From: Caldilineaceae bacterium
Lineage (GTDB): Bacteria; Chloroflexota; Anaerolineae; Caldilineales; Caldilineaceae
Reading direction: 5' to 3'
NCBI GenBank assembly: GCA_020846635.1
Contig: JADLDO010000018.1
Location: forward strand, 1 to 45,691
Length of the DNA stretch: 45,691 nt
The notes below the pieces were generated by a model that saw only the letters and a program-made list of their open reading frames with translations, was not told where the DNA came from and ran no database searches. Every line of letters begins with the position of its first letter. Position 1 is the stretch's first letter. Positions 17,567-26,076 of the stretch are shown one piece after another. The position numbers were made by a program, and so were the translations under genes.

Positions 17567-18650
17567 ACTGCCACCGCTGCCGAGCGGCGAAACGCTCGGC
17601 TGGGGTCTTGTCGGTGCAAGCACAGTGGCAGGTGAGGCCCTAGTACCCACTCTGCGTTTCCTGCCTACGCTCGCCGGTGGCAGCCGCCATGCTCCCCCCG
17701 ACAGCGTTGCCCTCGGCATCTTCAGCCACAGCGAACACCGCGCCCGTTTCTTTGCCGACCAGCACGCCATTCCCCATGCCTTTACCAACCTGGCGGATCT
17801 CCTCGCCCAGCCTTCCATCCACTGTATTTATGTCAGCAACCACCCGCGCCACCATGCCCAAACCGTACTGGCAGCCCTGGCAGCGGGCAAGCATGTCTTT
17901 TGTGAGCCACCGCTGGCGTTAAGCGTGGACGAGGCTGAAAAGGTCGCGCATACCGCGCTCGACCGTGGGCGCATCTTAGCGACCAACTATCCTCGCCGCG
18001 GCGACCCTGCGCTGCGTACCCTGCGCGAACTCCTGGCTGACCACACGATTGGCGATCTTTTGGGCGGGCGCATCAGCCACACAGGACTCCTACCCACGGC
18101 ACGCCAAAGCTGGCGGCTGCGGCCCCAGGGTGGCGGCGTCCTTCTCGACCGCACCGCGCACACCGTCGATCTCCTGCGTTTTCTGCTGCGCGACGAAATC
18201 GGGACGGTCTACAGTGTCAGCACACAGCAGCTATTGGGCAATGAAGTCGAAGAAGACCTGCTTTCCATCCTGAACTTGCGACGCAACCGGCTGCTTGTGC
18301 AAACGCACGACTCCTTTATCGTTGCCCACACCGCGGCCGCGGTCGAGTTCTATGGCAGCACAGGCACACTCACCGTCAATCACTGCTGGCACAGCCACCA
18401 CCCCAGCGAACTCTGGCTGCAACGTCACGGTCACTCCACGCTCGTCCCTACGACCCATAAGGCCCCATTTCTGGCAGCAGTGCAAGCCTTTGTCCAAGCT
18501 GTCCGTACCCAAAGCGCCCCATTGGCAGGTGGGGCCGACGGGGTCAACAACCTTGCGATCCTCCAAGCTGCCCAGACCTCACTGGAGCGCGGCCAGCGTG
18601 TCCCCGTCGCCTTGCCCATGCGCCGCGCCACCGATCGAGCCATCTCCTAA
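17556..18650 (+). CDS. Gfo/Idh/MocA-family oxidoreductase, EKP motif altered
   Basis: The 364-residue product has the family's N-terminal Rossmann fold (GWGLVGASTVAGEAL, residues 15-29) and a C-terminal alpha/beta domain with GGGVLLDRTAHTVDLLRFLL, matching the usual Asp/His pair. The conserved E-K-P motif reads CEPPLAL (116-122): Pro118 replaces the lysine that contacts cofactor and substrate in characterised members. This raises doubt about dehydrogenase activity. Gfo/Idh/MocA enzymes act on sugars, inositols or biliverdin-like compounds. It overlaps parB by 11 bp, so it is co-translated with the partition genes, though a role in segregation is only a positional hint. Confidence 0.85.
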   Translation: MNFRLPPLPSGETLGWGLVGASTVAGEALVPTLRFLPTLAGGSRHAPPDSVALGIFSHSEHRARFFADQHAIPHAFTNLADLLAQPSIHCIYVSNHPRHHAQTVLAALAAGKHVFCEPPLALSVDEAEKVAHTALDRGRILATNYPRRGDPALRTLRELLADHTIGDLLGGRISHTGLLPTARQSWRLRPQGGGVLLDRTAHTVDLLRFLLRDEIGTVYSVSTQQLLGNEVEEDLLSILNLRRNRLLVQTHDSFIVAHTAAAVEFYGSTGTLTVNHCWHSHHPSELWLQRHGHSTLVPTTHKAPFLAAVQAFVQAVRTQSAPLAGGADGVNNLAILQAAQTSLERGQRVPVALPMRRATDRAIS

Positions 18651-18793
18651 GCCCACTCCCCTTTTCGATACACACTTTTTTCGACCGATTGTTGAGAGAT
18701 TGCACAATGTATGTTAGCATTCAACCAGCTTTGTATATACCTGGGTACTGTAGTAGCGCTCTAGAATTTTGTGTAGAAGTAAACGAGGGTTGT

Positions 18794-19852
18794 GTGAGTA
18801 CGGGTCTTCGATTGGGCGAATACGCCATTACACCGTTATACAACATCAAAGCCGTTGTACAGGCAACCGGCATTAGCCCCAGCACGCTGCGCGCATGGGA
18901 AAGGCGTTACAATATCGCACGCCCCGAACGCTCCGACAGCGGCTACCGGCTCTATGCCGAGCGCGATGTGGCTGTCATTCGCTGGCTCAAGGCGCAAGTC
19001 GATGCGGGAATGTCGATCAGCCAAGCGGTTTCCTGGCTGGGCACTATCGTCACCGACGCGGGCAAAATGGAGCAAGCCGTGTTGCCCGTCACAGGGGGTG
19101 GCGCAACGCAGCATGACTCGTTGGCAACAAGCCCCGGCATCCATCGGGAACAGGTGCGTGACTTCACAACATTACAGCAAGAACTCATCGGCGCGCTGGC
19201 GAACTATCATGAGGAAGGCGCCGAAGCAGTCGTCACAGAGGCCTTTTCGATGTTTTCCGTAGAGCAGGTAGGTGAAAAGCTTTTCATACCGGTTCTACAC
19301 GAAATCGAAGCGCAGAGCGAACAAGGGATCATCCGTATTACTACCGAGCATTTTGCCAGCAACTATCTGACCCAACGGCTCGGTTCACTGCTGCGCTTTA
19401 TCCCCAATGGCACAGGTGGCCCGCTCATTTGGGTGGCCTGTGGGCGATCCGAGCTACACGAGGTGAGCGCGCTTTTGCTGGGTATCTATCTGCGTCGTTC
19501 GGGCTACCAGGTTCACTACCTGGGTCAAAATTTGCCCACGGAAGAACGGGCGATTCAGGACTTTATCAACGAGGCCGCGCGCCAGCAGCCCAGCATGCTC
19601 CTTTTCAGCATCAGCACAGTAGAGGCTGCCGAGGAACTGGGCAACCTGACCTCGCGCTGGAGCGAAATCGCCCAGGCCCACTCCTTGATCGGCTATGGCG
19701 GCTCCATTTTTAGCCAAAAGCCGGAACTGCAAGCGGCTATTCGTGGGGCCTATATGGGTGCAACTGCCGGTGAGATTACGCAGAACATGGAATCACTGTT
19801 GTCAGAGAAATCTCGCACAGATAAAAGACCCGAATCCAAAAAGGATATATAG
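18794..19852 (+). CDS. MerR-type regulator with B12-binding domain (CarH/LitR-like)
   Basis: From the preferred GTG the product has 352 residues. It has an N-terminal MerR winged helix (about 14-80: PLYNIKAVVQATGISPSTLR, AWERRYNI, SGYRLYAERDV), a helical B12-binding cap (about 125-205) and a cobalamin-binding Rossmann domain (about 210-330). The lower-ligand motif reads ELHEVSA (His222 kept, the following Gly replaced by Ser). The EH of the W-x9-EH cap motif is kept (185-186). The Trp ten residues earlier is Ser175, and the next residue, His in CarH, is Glu176. CarH/LitR regulators repress carotenoid genes in the dark using adenosylcobalamin. The start is placed at GTG 18794, 4 bp after GAGGG, although the frame is open from 18689. 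A prenyl-synthase-like gene follows. Confidence 0.88.
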   Translation: MSTGLRLGEYAITPLYNIKAVVQATGISPSTLRAWERRYNIARPERSDSGYRLYAERDVAVIRWLKAQVDAGMSISQAVSWLGTIVTDAGKMEQAVLPVTGGGATQHDSLATSPGIHREQVRDFTTLQQELIGALANYHEEGAEAVVTEAFSMFSVEQVGEKLFIPVLHEIEAQSEQGIIRITTEHFASNYLTQRLGSLLRFIPNGTGGPLIWVACGRSELHEVSALLLGIYLRRSGYQVHYLGQNLPTEERAIQDFINEAARQQPSMLLFSISTVEAAEELGNLTSRWSEIAQAHSLIGYGGSIFSQKPELQAAIRGAYMGATAGEITQNMESLLSEKSRTDKRPESKKDI

Positions 19853-19976
19853 ATGGGTATAGAAAGGATATATGCCCTTTGTCATTTGTATGGCACATAT
19901 ACGGCGTGCATAGCAGCGTGTACAGTACATATGGCAAAAGTGACAGCCAAGATACAGAGCGCGTGGCCTATAACCC

Positions 19977-20792
19977 ATGACTAATCAACAGCTTCTTAGC
20001 GATTTCATTGCCGAAATAAATGAAGTTCAGAACACTCTCCTCGCCGCCACCGCTGACCTCATCAGTCCATTGGGCGATCTGGTGCGCGCCCAAGTCAGAC
20101 ATTCCCAACCGCCTATCTGTGCGGCTGTTGTCTTGGCTGTGGCAAGGCCGCCAGTGCGCCGCGCAGGCACATCACCCGCAGAGGATGGGCTGCGCCACAA
20201 GCGAATTGTGTTGGCCGCGGCGTTGGAAATGCTGCATATCGCGCTGAATGTACACCGGCTTCTGGTCAACGCTGCGCTGCGTGAACAACAATCCCCAGGG
20301 GAGATGTCTCTGGATGCCTCGTTTATTGGGAGCACGATATTGGCAGGTGACTATTGTTTTAGCCGCGCCGCGCAGATGGCAGCCCAGACCGAGCATGCGC
20401 GCGTTGTGGCAGTTTTTGCCCTTGCCCTCCAGACTGTGAGCGAAGGACTCTTGCGCGAACAGTTTGCACAGGACTATGCCGGTGATGGAAATTATGGTGA
20501 TGGAAATTATGGTGACGGAAATTATGACGAAACGCGCCAACTCCTACATTCGGGGGCACATGCCGCCGCGCTTTTGGTCGATTTGCCTGAAAACCGGCAG
20601 CAACAAGCGGTTGCCCTAAGCCAAGAACTGGCAACCCATTGGGCGATTGACAAGCGTCAGACTTTGAGCCACCAGGCCTTAACTCACCAGGGTGAACCAT
20701 TGCCGGAAGGCTGGCAAACGCTGCTGCAATGGCTGTACCAACAGCGTGCAAACGGCGAAATGTCAGCCACTCCGCCAACGCGCCTCCCCTAG
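19977..20792 (+). CDS. Polyprenyl-synthase-like protein without Asp-rich motifs
   Basis: The 271-residue product resembles the all-helical trans-isoprenyl diphosphate synthase fold: AALEMLHIALNVHRLLVN (81-98) aligns with the usual helix carrying HDDxxD, and STILAGDYCFSRAAQMAA (119-136) with the conserved GDYLFARA helix. The first Asp-rich motif is absent (HRLLVN at 93-98), the RRG segment is missing, and no second DDxxD exists. It is therefore probably catalytically inactive, or a non-catalytic subunit like the small chain of heterodimeric heptaprenyl synthases. Residues 169-183 are three GDGNY repeats. No ribosome site is obvious at the ATG. It follows the B12 regulator by 124 bp on the same strand. 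The family call is moderate; the function is unknown. Confidence 0.65.
   Translation: MTNQQLLSDFIAEINEVQNTLLAATADLISPLGDLVRAQVRHSQPPICAAVVLAVARPPVRRAGTSPAEDGLRHKRIVLAAALEMLHIALNVHRLLVNAALREQQSPGEMSLDASFIGSTILAGDYCFSRAAQMAAQTEHARVVAVFALALQTVSEGLLREQFAQDYAGDGNYGDGNYGDGNYDETRQLLHSGAHAAALLVDLPENRQQQAVALSQELATHWAIDKRQTLSHQALTHQGEPLPEGWQTLLQWLYQQRANGEMSATPPTRLP
20481..20525. repeat. Three in-frame copies of a 15-bp repeat
   Basis: GGTGATGGAAATTAT occurs twice and GGTGACGGAAATTAT once in tandem inside the prenyl-synthase-like gene, encoding GDGNY three times. The unit keeps the frame, so copy number can vary without breaking the protein. It falls in the loop where an active enzyme would carry conserved helices. 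Confidence 0.95.
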
Positions 20793-20823
20793 TCCCTTCT
20801 TCCCTTTAACCGAATAGGATTTG

Positions 20824-20852
20824 ACGTCCGCGCAGAGTGCGGACGTTTTTTA
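20824..20852 (+). terminator. Intrinsic terminator after the prenyl-synthase-like gene
   Basis: ACGTCCGC (20824-20831) pairs with GCGGACGT (20839-20846) around a 7-nt loop and runs into TTTTTT. It separates the regulator/synthase-like pair from the Crp/Fnr gene. Confidence 0.9.
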
Positions 20853-21309
20853 TGGCTCCGTTTTGTGGTTCTGGGCCGTCAAAGGGCATAGACCAGACAC
20901 ACTAACGATGTATATGGTTCCTATATATCGATACATTGCCTTACAGCTCCCGAATTGTTAATGTAATTCCAACACTTTACCAATCTGCTTCATATACTCT
21001 GATGCTAACATAAATGGAATGTAGATTGCATTGGGAACGCCACGGCAATTTACTCAAAGAGCTAGACAAAGCCAACAAACTATGTTTTAATTATGCATAG
21101 GGTTTGTATAGACAGACAAAGCTTTAGGGGTGAGTATTGAAATACCCTGGGTGCTAGGGAGCTTGCAGCACCCCGCCCTCCATATTCATACATATTCCAT
21201 TCATAGACATTTCAATGGAACGCCGGCGCACTAGACATAGTACGGGCAGATGGTTGGGCAAACTGCTGGATAGAAGAACCCACAAGCTGAGGAAGAAAGG
21301 ATTGCAATT
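20853..21309. other. Long leader region of the Crp/Fnr gene
   Basis: These 457 bp precede the Crp/Fnr gene and hold no supported ORF. A hairpin GGGTGCT/AGCACCC with an 11-nt loop lies at about 21149-21173. Several TATA-like hexamers occur (for example TATACT near 20994) without a good -35, so the promoter cannot be fixed. No clear CRP-type TGTGA/TCACA palindrome was seen. Confidence 0.4.
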
Positions 21310-22083
21310 ATGAACTTTGCCACACGCGAATCACACCGGGAGCTACACCGCGACTTTCAACCACTTGGTTTTGCGACGACACCGCCACACATTGCTATAC
21401 ACAACGGGCAAACGGCTAGCAGTGCAGGTACGAACAATCTGACACAGGTGCTGACGGCGCTGCGCGACGAAGACCCGGCCTTTAATAAAGTCATTACCAT
21501 CAAGCATTTAGAGCGTGGGGATATGGTGGCAACACCGGAAGATCTCGCACACAAGATGTATATGCTCATGAACGGCAAAGTCAATCTTGTATGCACCAAT
21601 AATGAAGGTCGTCGCCTTGTCATTGCTACATTGGATCCCGGTGCCATCTTTGGCGAAGGGGCATTAGATTCACCGGGCGACCCCAATGTCTTTGTGGAAG
21701 CAGCCGATAAAGTATCGGTTTGGGTTGTACCCGCAAACGAGGCACGCAACATGACCATTCAATACCCAATTCTCGGGTGGGGTATGCTCCAAACCTATGG
21801 TGAAAGGCTCCATCAAGTCGAGAACAGTCTGGAAGATGTTGCCTATAAGAAACTCCCCGAACGGCTGGCGATGCTGCTCTTGGATTTGAGCAATAATCAG
21901 AATGGCTTGATTAAGGGGGTAAGTCACCAGTCCCTTGCCGACCATTTAGGAACTTATCGTGAGACAGTGAGTGCGATTCTGCGCGATTTTAAGCGCCAAG
22001 ATGTGGTAGAACTTGGCTATCGTCGTATCACGGTTGTCGATGTGGAAGAACTCAAAGCCATTGCCGGCATCTGGGAATGGTAA
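21310..22083 (+). CDS. Crp/Fnr-family transcription regulator
   Basis: The 257-residue product has a cyclic-nucleotide-binding-like beta barrel (about residues 55-150, with MLMNGKVNLVCTNNEGRRLVIATL and DPGAIFGEGAL) and a C-terminal Crp-type winged helix (about 195-250, GVSHQSLADHLGTYRETVSAIL). The N-terminal 40 residues are an extension of unknown role. It has no cysteine cluster for an FNR iron-sulfur centre, and the phosphate-binding cassette is not the full cAMP consensus, so its ligand is unknown. AAGGATT lies upstream of the ATG. A 15-bp hairpin lies about 50 bp after the stop. Confidence 0.92.
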   Translation: MNFATRESHRELHRDFQPLGFATTPPHIAIHNGQTASSAGTNNLTQVLTALRDEDPAFNKVITIKHLERGDMVATPEDLAHKMYMLMNGKVNLVCTNNEGRRLVIATLDPGAIFGEGALDSPGDPNVFVEAADKVSVWVVPANEARNMTIQYPILGWGMLQTYGERLHQVENSLEDVAYKKLPERLAMLLLDLSNNQNGLIKGVSHQSLADHLGTYRETVSAILRDFKRQDVVELGYRRITVVDVEELKAIAGIWEW

Positions 22084-22133
22084 GCAGCGTATCGAGGCGC
22101 ATGATTCGTCACGCGCCCTGGACATAACGGGAG

Positions 22134-22181
22134 AGACAAGCCGGAACGTGCTTGAGTAAAATCAGTCGTTCTGGCTTGTCT
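22134..22181 (+). terminator. Strong hairpin after the Crp/Fnr gene
   Basis: AGACAAGCCGGAACG (22134-22148) and CGTTCTGGCTTGTCT (22167-22181) form a 15-bp stem with one G-T wobble and an 18-nt loop. No T-tract follows, so it may be a Rho-dependent or processing-linked 3' end rather than an intrinsic terminator. Confidence 0.55.
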
Positions 22182-22212
22182 ACTACGATGGAACAGGTGG
22201 CTTAACTCGCAG

Positions 22213-22241
22213 TTGACGACAGACGGAAGCATTGCTATAAT
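22213..22241 (+). promoter_or_regulatory. Strong promoter with no gene directly downstream
   Basis: TTGACG (22213-22218), a 17-bp spacer and a perfect TATAAT (22236-22241) point rightward. The nearest supported gene is rho, whose start is about 810 bp downstream. The transcript would begin near 22248. Confidence 0.75.
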
Positions 22242-22247
22242 AACACT

Positions 22248-23055
22248 AGAGCTTAATGCCCTCATGCTCTGGTGTGGGTACCCTCAGTCTGTTGGTTACT
22301 GCCTTTCTGTCCGCTTGGTACCACGCTCGTAAGTCTCCGCCGACTGTTTCACTCTCTCGTCGCAAACGCGATAGAGCGACACGGCTGACAGGAACTGCCT
22401 TCACATCGGGCATCACCGCGCAGACATTGTGTCAGATGCGATTGTGCCGGCCCAAATTACGGTTAGGTGGCAACATAGCAAATCATTCGTCATGGTGCTT
22501 CGTCCGCCGTCATCGTAGCACGATTCACAGCACAGTTAAACGACACAATTACAGCGCATCCGCAACTATCACAACTTGATGTGTCTGAGCAACCTACGGG
22601 TTCATTACACAGCAATCATGAATCAGCGATCATGATGTGTATGGTTCCGAATAGGCTCAACACAGACCCTCACCCGAATGTCAAACCAGGCCAGCGGCGC
22701 ACAGCAGGCTCCGTGTGCCTAAGCTATCGTATGCCACTGGTTTTCACCACCTTGAAGCCCATCGCGAGTTACTACCATTTGATCTAAAACGATAACTATT
22801 TAGGCGCGAAACCGAACGAGACCTCCAAAACTGGCCCGCAACAATAGACGCGCAACTTATTGATTTACAAACTTAACAATAACTAGACATGGCGTTCGTA
22901 CGTCTTGTCCAATGAAACGTTGGACAATCTTGCCGCAAATGCGCCACAAAAACAACAATACGTCCCACTCATCGCTCAAGACAATGAGATGACGGGCAAC
23001 TACCAACCGAACCAGAATCCACTCTCGTTACGGGAATGAAATAAAGGAACCAAAA
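22248..23055 (+). ncRNA. Possible small RNA and/or long rho leader
   Basis: About 800 bp between a strong promoter and rho contain no ORF with a credible start or protein-like sequence. The first 140 nt can fold locally: AGAGC/GCTCT (22248-22270), a stem of about 11 bp built on GGTACC/GGTACC (about 22271-22327, one bulge), and CTCTCTCG/CGATAGAG with one mismatch. I could not match it to 6S RNA, tmRNA, RNase P RNA or SRP RNA. It may be a structured leader for rho autoregulation or an independent RNA. Confidence 0.35.
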
Positions 23056-24324
23056 ATGTCCGAACAGCTTAGTACAATGACCATTTCCCAACTAGACGCG
23101 CTGAACCTAGATGAATTGCGCGAGATCGCGCGTTCGATGGAAATCTCCGGGTATACGCGGCTAAAAAAATATGATCTGGTCATCCGCCTCTTGCGGGCCA
23201 ATGCCGAACGTCAAGGCTTTATCTTTGGAGGCGGCATCTTGGAGATTGTCCAGGATGGCATTGGCTTCCTACGCAGCGATCACCTCCTCCCTGGCCCAGA
23301 AGATGTCTATGTGAGCCAAAGCCAGATTCGCCGCTTTGGGCTGCGCACAGGCGATTTTGTAATTGGGCAAGTGCGCCCACCCAAAGAGACCGAGAAATAT
23401 CACGGTCTGCTCAAGGTCGAAGCAGTCAACGGACTGGATCCGGAGGAAGCCAAGCGTCGCCCCGTCTTTGAAAAGCTCACCCCCATTTTTCCCAATGAGC
23501 AACTCATTCTTGAGACCCGCGCCAATGTCATCTCCACGCGTATGCTCGACTTGCTGGCCCCCATTGGCCGCGGGCAGCGTGGGCTGATCGTGAGCCCGCC
23601 CAAAGCGGGTAAGACGACCATTCTAAAACGCATCGCCAACGGCATTACCGCCAATTACAAAGATATCCATCTAATGGTCGTGCTCATCGGCGAGCGCCCG
23701 GAAGAGGTCACCGACATGGATCGCTCGGTCGATGCCGAAGTGGTCAGCAGCACCTTTGACGAGCCTGTGCAAAACCACGTGCGAGTAGCCGAGATGGCAC
23801 TCGAACGCGCCAAGCGCCTTGTAGAGAGCGAGAAGGATGTCTTTATCCTCTTGGATAGTGTCACCCGCCTCTCCCGCGCCTATAACCTCACCGTCCCCCC
23901 CTCTGGTCGTACGCTGACAGGTGGTATGGACCCCGCCGCGCTCTATCCCCCCAAACGCTTCTTTGGTGCCGCGCGTAACATTGAAGAAGGGGGCAGCCTG
24001 ACCATCATCGCCACTGCGCTGGTCGATACCGGCAGCCGCATGGATGATGTCATCTACGAGGAGTTTAAGGGGACAGGTAACATGGAACTGATCCTCAACC
24101 GCAAACTCTCCGAGCGCCGCATCTTCCCCGCTTTCGACATCGAACGCAGCGGTACACGCGCCGAGGAAAAACTGTTGGATGCAGAGACATTGGCAAAGGT
24201 CTATACCCTGCGCCGCATGATCGACGCGATGGGTGGTGGCAGCGAAGCCATCCTCCCCATTATCGAGCGTCTCAGCCGCACGCGCGACAACCGCGAATTC
24301 CTGGATACGCTCACCAAGCGCTAG
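23056..24324 (+). CDS. rho: Transcription termination factor Rho
   Basis: Rho is the hexameric RNA helicase that ends transcription of untranslated RNA. The 422-residue product has the N-terminal helical domain ([20 protein letters not shown]), the OSB cold-shock fold ([14 protein letters not shown]...), the P-loop PPKAGKTT at 181-188, [10 protein letters not shown], the Walker B stretch [15 protein letters not shown] and the Q-loop [15 protein letters not shown]. There is no long N-terminal insertion like that of actinobacterial or Bacteroidetes Rho. AAAGGAA precedes the ATG. It is a single-gene unit with a bidirectional-looking terminator after it. Confidence 0.97.
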   Translation: MSEQLSTMTISQLDALNLDELREIARSMEISGYTRLKKYDLVIRLLRANAERQGFIFGGGILEIVQDGIGFLRSDHLLPGPEDVYVSQSQIRRFGLRTGDFVIGQVRPPKETEKYHGLLKVEAVNGLDPEEAKRRPVFEKLTPIFPNEQLILETRANVISTRMLDLLAPIGRGQRGLIVSPPKAGKTTILKRIANGITANYKDIHLMVVLIGERPEEVTDMDRSVDAEVVSSTFDEPVQNHVRVAEMALERAKRLVESEKDVFILLDSVTRLSRAYNLTVPPSGRTLTGGMDPAALYPPKRFFGAARNIEEGGSLTIIATALVDTGSRMDDVIYEEFKGTGNMELILNRKLSERRIFPAFDIERSGTRAEEKLLDAETLAKVYTLRRMIDAMGGGSEAILPIIERLSRTRDNREFLDTLTKR

Positions 24325-24385
24325 ACGACCGAAAGCCGTCCCTGGCGCGCTCGTTCCCACCCTGAATCTACCCATACAATTCCTA

Positions 24386-24426
24386 AAAAAGACCGCGGCT
24401 ATCATTTTGACAGCCGCGGTCTTTTT
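24386..24426 (+). terminator. Intrinsic terminator after rho
   Basis: GACCGCGGCT (24391-24400) pairs with AGCCGCGGTC (24412-24421), flanked by A6 on the left and T5 on the right, with an 11-nt loop. The flanks would let it work in both directions. Confidence 0.92.
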
Positions 24427-24542
24427 GCGCTCGCATCCTGCGTCCCTTTTCCCTGGACATTGAGGCGCATCGTCGTTCCAAACGGGCCGCCTGACTCCCT
24501 TTTGCCGAAAACGAAAGACAAATTAAAGGTCATTAACAGAGC

Positions 24543-24559
24543 GCTAAATCGGATTTAGC
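24543..24559. promoter_or_regulatory. Palindromic operator candidate upstream of the ABC importer
   Basis: GCTAAAT-cgg-ATTTAGC is a 7+7 inverted repeat in the 393-bp gap between rho and the substrate-binding protein. Its AT-rich, TTAG-containing arms recall operators of metal-responsive repressors (DtxR/MntR type), but it matches no consensus exactly. No B12 riboswitch box was seen in this gap. Confidence 0.35.
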
Positions 24560-24717
24560 CGACTCCTTTAGCGGCTCCGACAAGCAAAACTGAAACTTTG
24601 CCCGAAAATTCTATTGAAACGCACCTACTCGCATGATACGCTTGGGTCGAAGTTATCCCCCGCTCTTACACATCAGTGGGAAAAAATCCACCAACTCATG
24701 CTTGAAGGAATCTTTGA

Positions 24718-25938
24718 ATGAGATTGTTGCGCCGTACTGTCTATCTTTGTAGTGCCATGTTCCTCATCCTCCTCATGGCTGCCTGCCAAACACCAGCAGT
24801 CCCTGTAAGCGAAGCAGCAACCGATACAACAGAAAACAGTGGAACGGAGGCTGCGACGGAGACAAGCGCCGTTGAAAGTGCGCTTGAAGTAACCGATATT
24901 GCAGGTCGTACGGTTGTGATTTCGCAGCCGGTCGAAAAGATTCTGCTGGGTGAGGCACGCCAAATTTATGTAATTGCCGCCTTAGAACAAGAAAATCCTT
25001 TTGCTCGCGTCGTTGGCTGGAATGATGATTTCCAACCGAACGATCTCAATACCTATCAGCTCTATCTTGAAAAATTCCCAGAGATGGCCGATATTCCGAA
25101 CTTGGGTTCGGTTTCTAATGGAGAATTTAATGTCGAGTTAGCCATTACATTGGAACCGGATTTGCTGGTGCTTGCCCTACAAAATCTCAACGCGGCACAG
25201 GAGACAGGTCTACTCGACCAGTTGGAAGCCGTGGGAATCCCGGTCATCTTTATTGACTATCGCGATCACCCCCTGGAGAATACGATTCCTAGCACCATCT
25301 TACTGGGTGAAATCTTAGGGCGTCAGGCAGAGGCCACAGAGATCGTTGCCTTTTATGATGAGCATATAGACCCGATCCTTGCGCGGGCTGCCGAGATTGC
25401 GGAGGAAGATAAACCGACGGTCTTCTTTGAGCGTGCCGCCGGCTTGAGCGATTGCTGTGCGACATGGGGCAGCGAAAGTTTGGGGCATGTTGCCGAACTG
25501 GTTGGAGCGATCAACATCGGCACAGAGATTCTGGGTACACCGACAGGCACGATCAATCCCGAACAAGTCATTGTCTCCGACCCCGAAATTTATATCCTGA
25601 CAGGTGCCAACTGGTCATTGAATACGCCCGACAACAGGGCTGTCTATTTCGGCGCAGGTGGCGACCCCCTGTTGATCCAAGAACAGTTACAAAGACTGGC
25701 TAGCCGGCCTGGGTATGAGACGCTGCAATCCGTACAAAATTTGCGCTTTCACGGTCTCTGGCATCAGTTCTACAATTCACCTTACTATTTTGTGGCCTTT
25801 GAATTGATTGCCCAGTGGGTGCAGCCAGAGGTCTTTGCCTACCTCGACCCAGAGGCTACATTCAAAGAATTCCACGAACAATTCTTGCCAATTGACTACG
25901 TACCCGGCTATTGGGCAACCCTGGAAGCTGCAGACTAA
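24718..25938 (+). CDS. ABC importer substrate-binding lipoprotein (FecB/BtuF type)
   Basis: This 406-residue lipoprotein has a signal peptide ending in MAAC (Cys23), an acidic Thr/Glu linker to about residue 50, and the class III periplasmic-binding fold of iron-complex/cobalamin receptors (ALEVTDIAGRTVVISQPVEKILLG onward, long central helix at about 215-245). A double cysteine (SDCCATWGSESLGH) marks the second lobe. It would capture a ferric siderophore, haem or corrinoid outside the membrane for the adjacent permease. AAGGA lies upstream of the ATG. The family is clear; the substrate is not. Confidence 0.9.
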   Translation: MRLLRRTVYLCSAMFLILLMAACQTPAVPVSEAATDTTENSGTEAATETSAVESALEVTDIAGRTVVISQPVEKILLGEARQIYVIAALEQENPFARVVGWNDDFQPNDLNTYQLYLEKFPEMADIPNLGSVSNGEFNVELAITLEPDLLVLALQNLNAAQETGLLDQLEAVGIPVIFIDYRDHPLENTIPSTILLGEILGRQAEATEIVAFYDEHIDPILARAAEIAEEDKPTVFFERAAGLSDCCATWGSESLGHVAELVGAINIGTEILGTPTGTINPEQVIVSDPEIYILTGANWSLNTPDNRAVYFGAGGDPLLIQEQLQRLASRPGYETLQSVQNLRFHGLWHQFYNSPYYFVAFELIAQWVQPEVFAYLDPEATFKEFHEQFLPIDYVPGYWATLEAAD

Positions 25939-26000
25939 TCGCGGCGATGGATCATGCTTGAATCATTCAAACAGGAACGCTGACCCTGAATCCACACGAT

Positions 26001-26050
26001 AGGCGTGCATGGCTGCGACCCATCCCGACTTGTCGCAACCATGCACGCCT
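26001..26050 (+). promoter_or_regulatory. Strong intra-operon RNA hairpin
   Basis: AGGCGTGCATGGCTGCGAC (26001-26019) and its near-perfect complement (26032-26050) form a 19-bp stem with one C-A mismatch and a 12-nt loop. It lies 62 bp after the substrate-binding gene and 27 bp before the permease start, with no T-tract. It probably stabilises the upstream message or dampens read-through, giving more binding protein than permease. Confidence 0.85.
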
Positions 26051-26076
26051 CTATTTGTGAATTTACTGAGGAAATA

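Noticed and set aside
22256..22787. Two short plus-strand frames (107 and 68 codons) before rho
   Set aside because: Composition is not protein-like, starts lack ribosome sites, and no motif is visible. The region is better read as leader or non-coding RNA.
24427..24717. Possible cobalamin riboswitch before the importer operon
   Set aside because: No B12-box-like conserved sequence or long leader fold could be found; only the GCTAAAT palindrome stands out.
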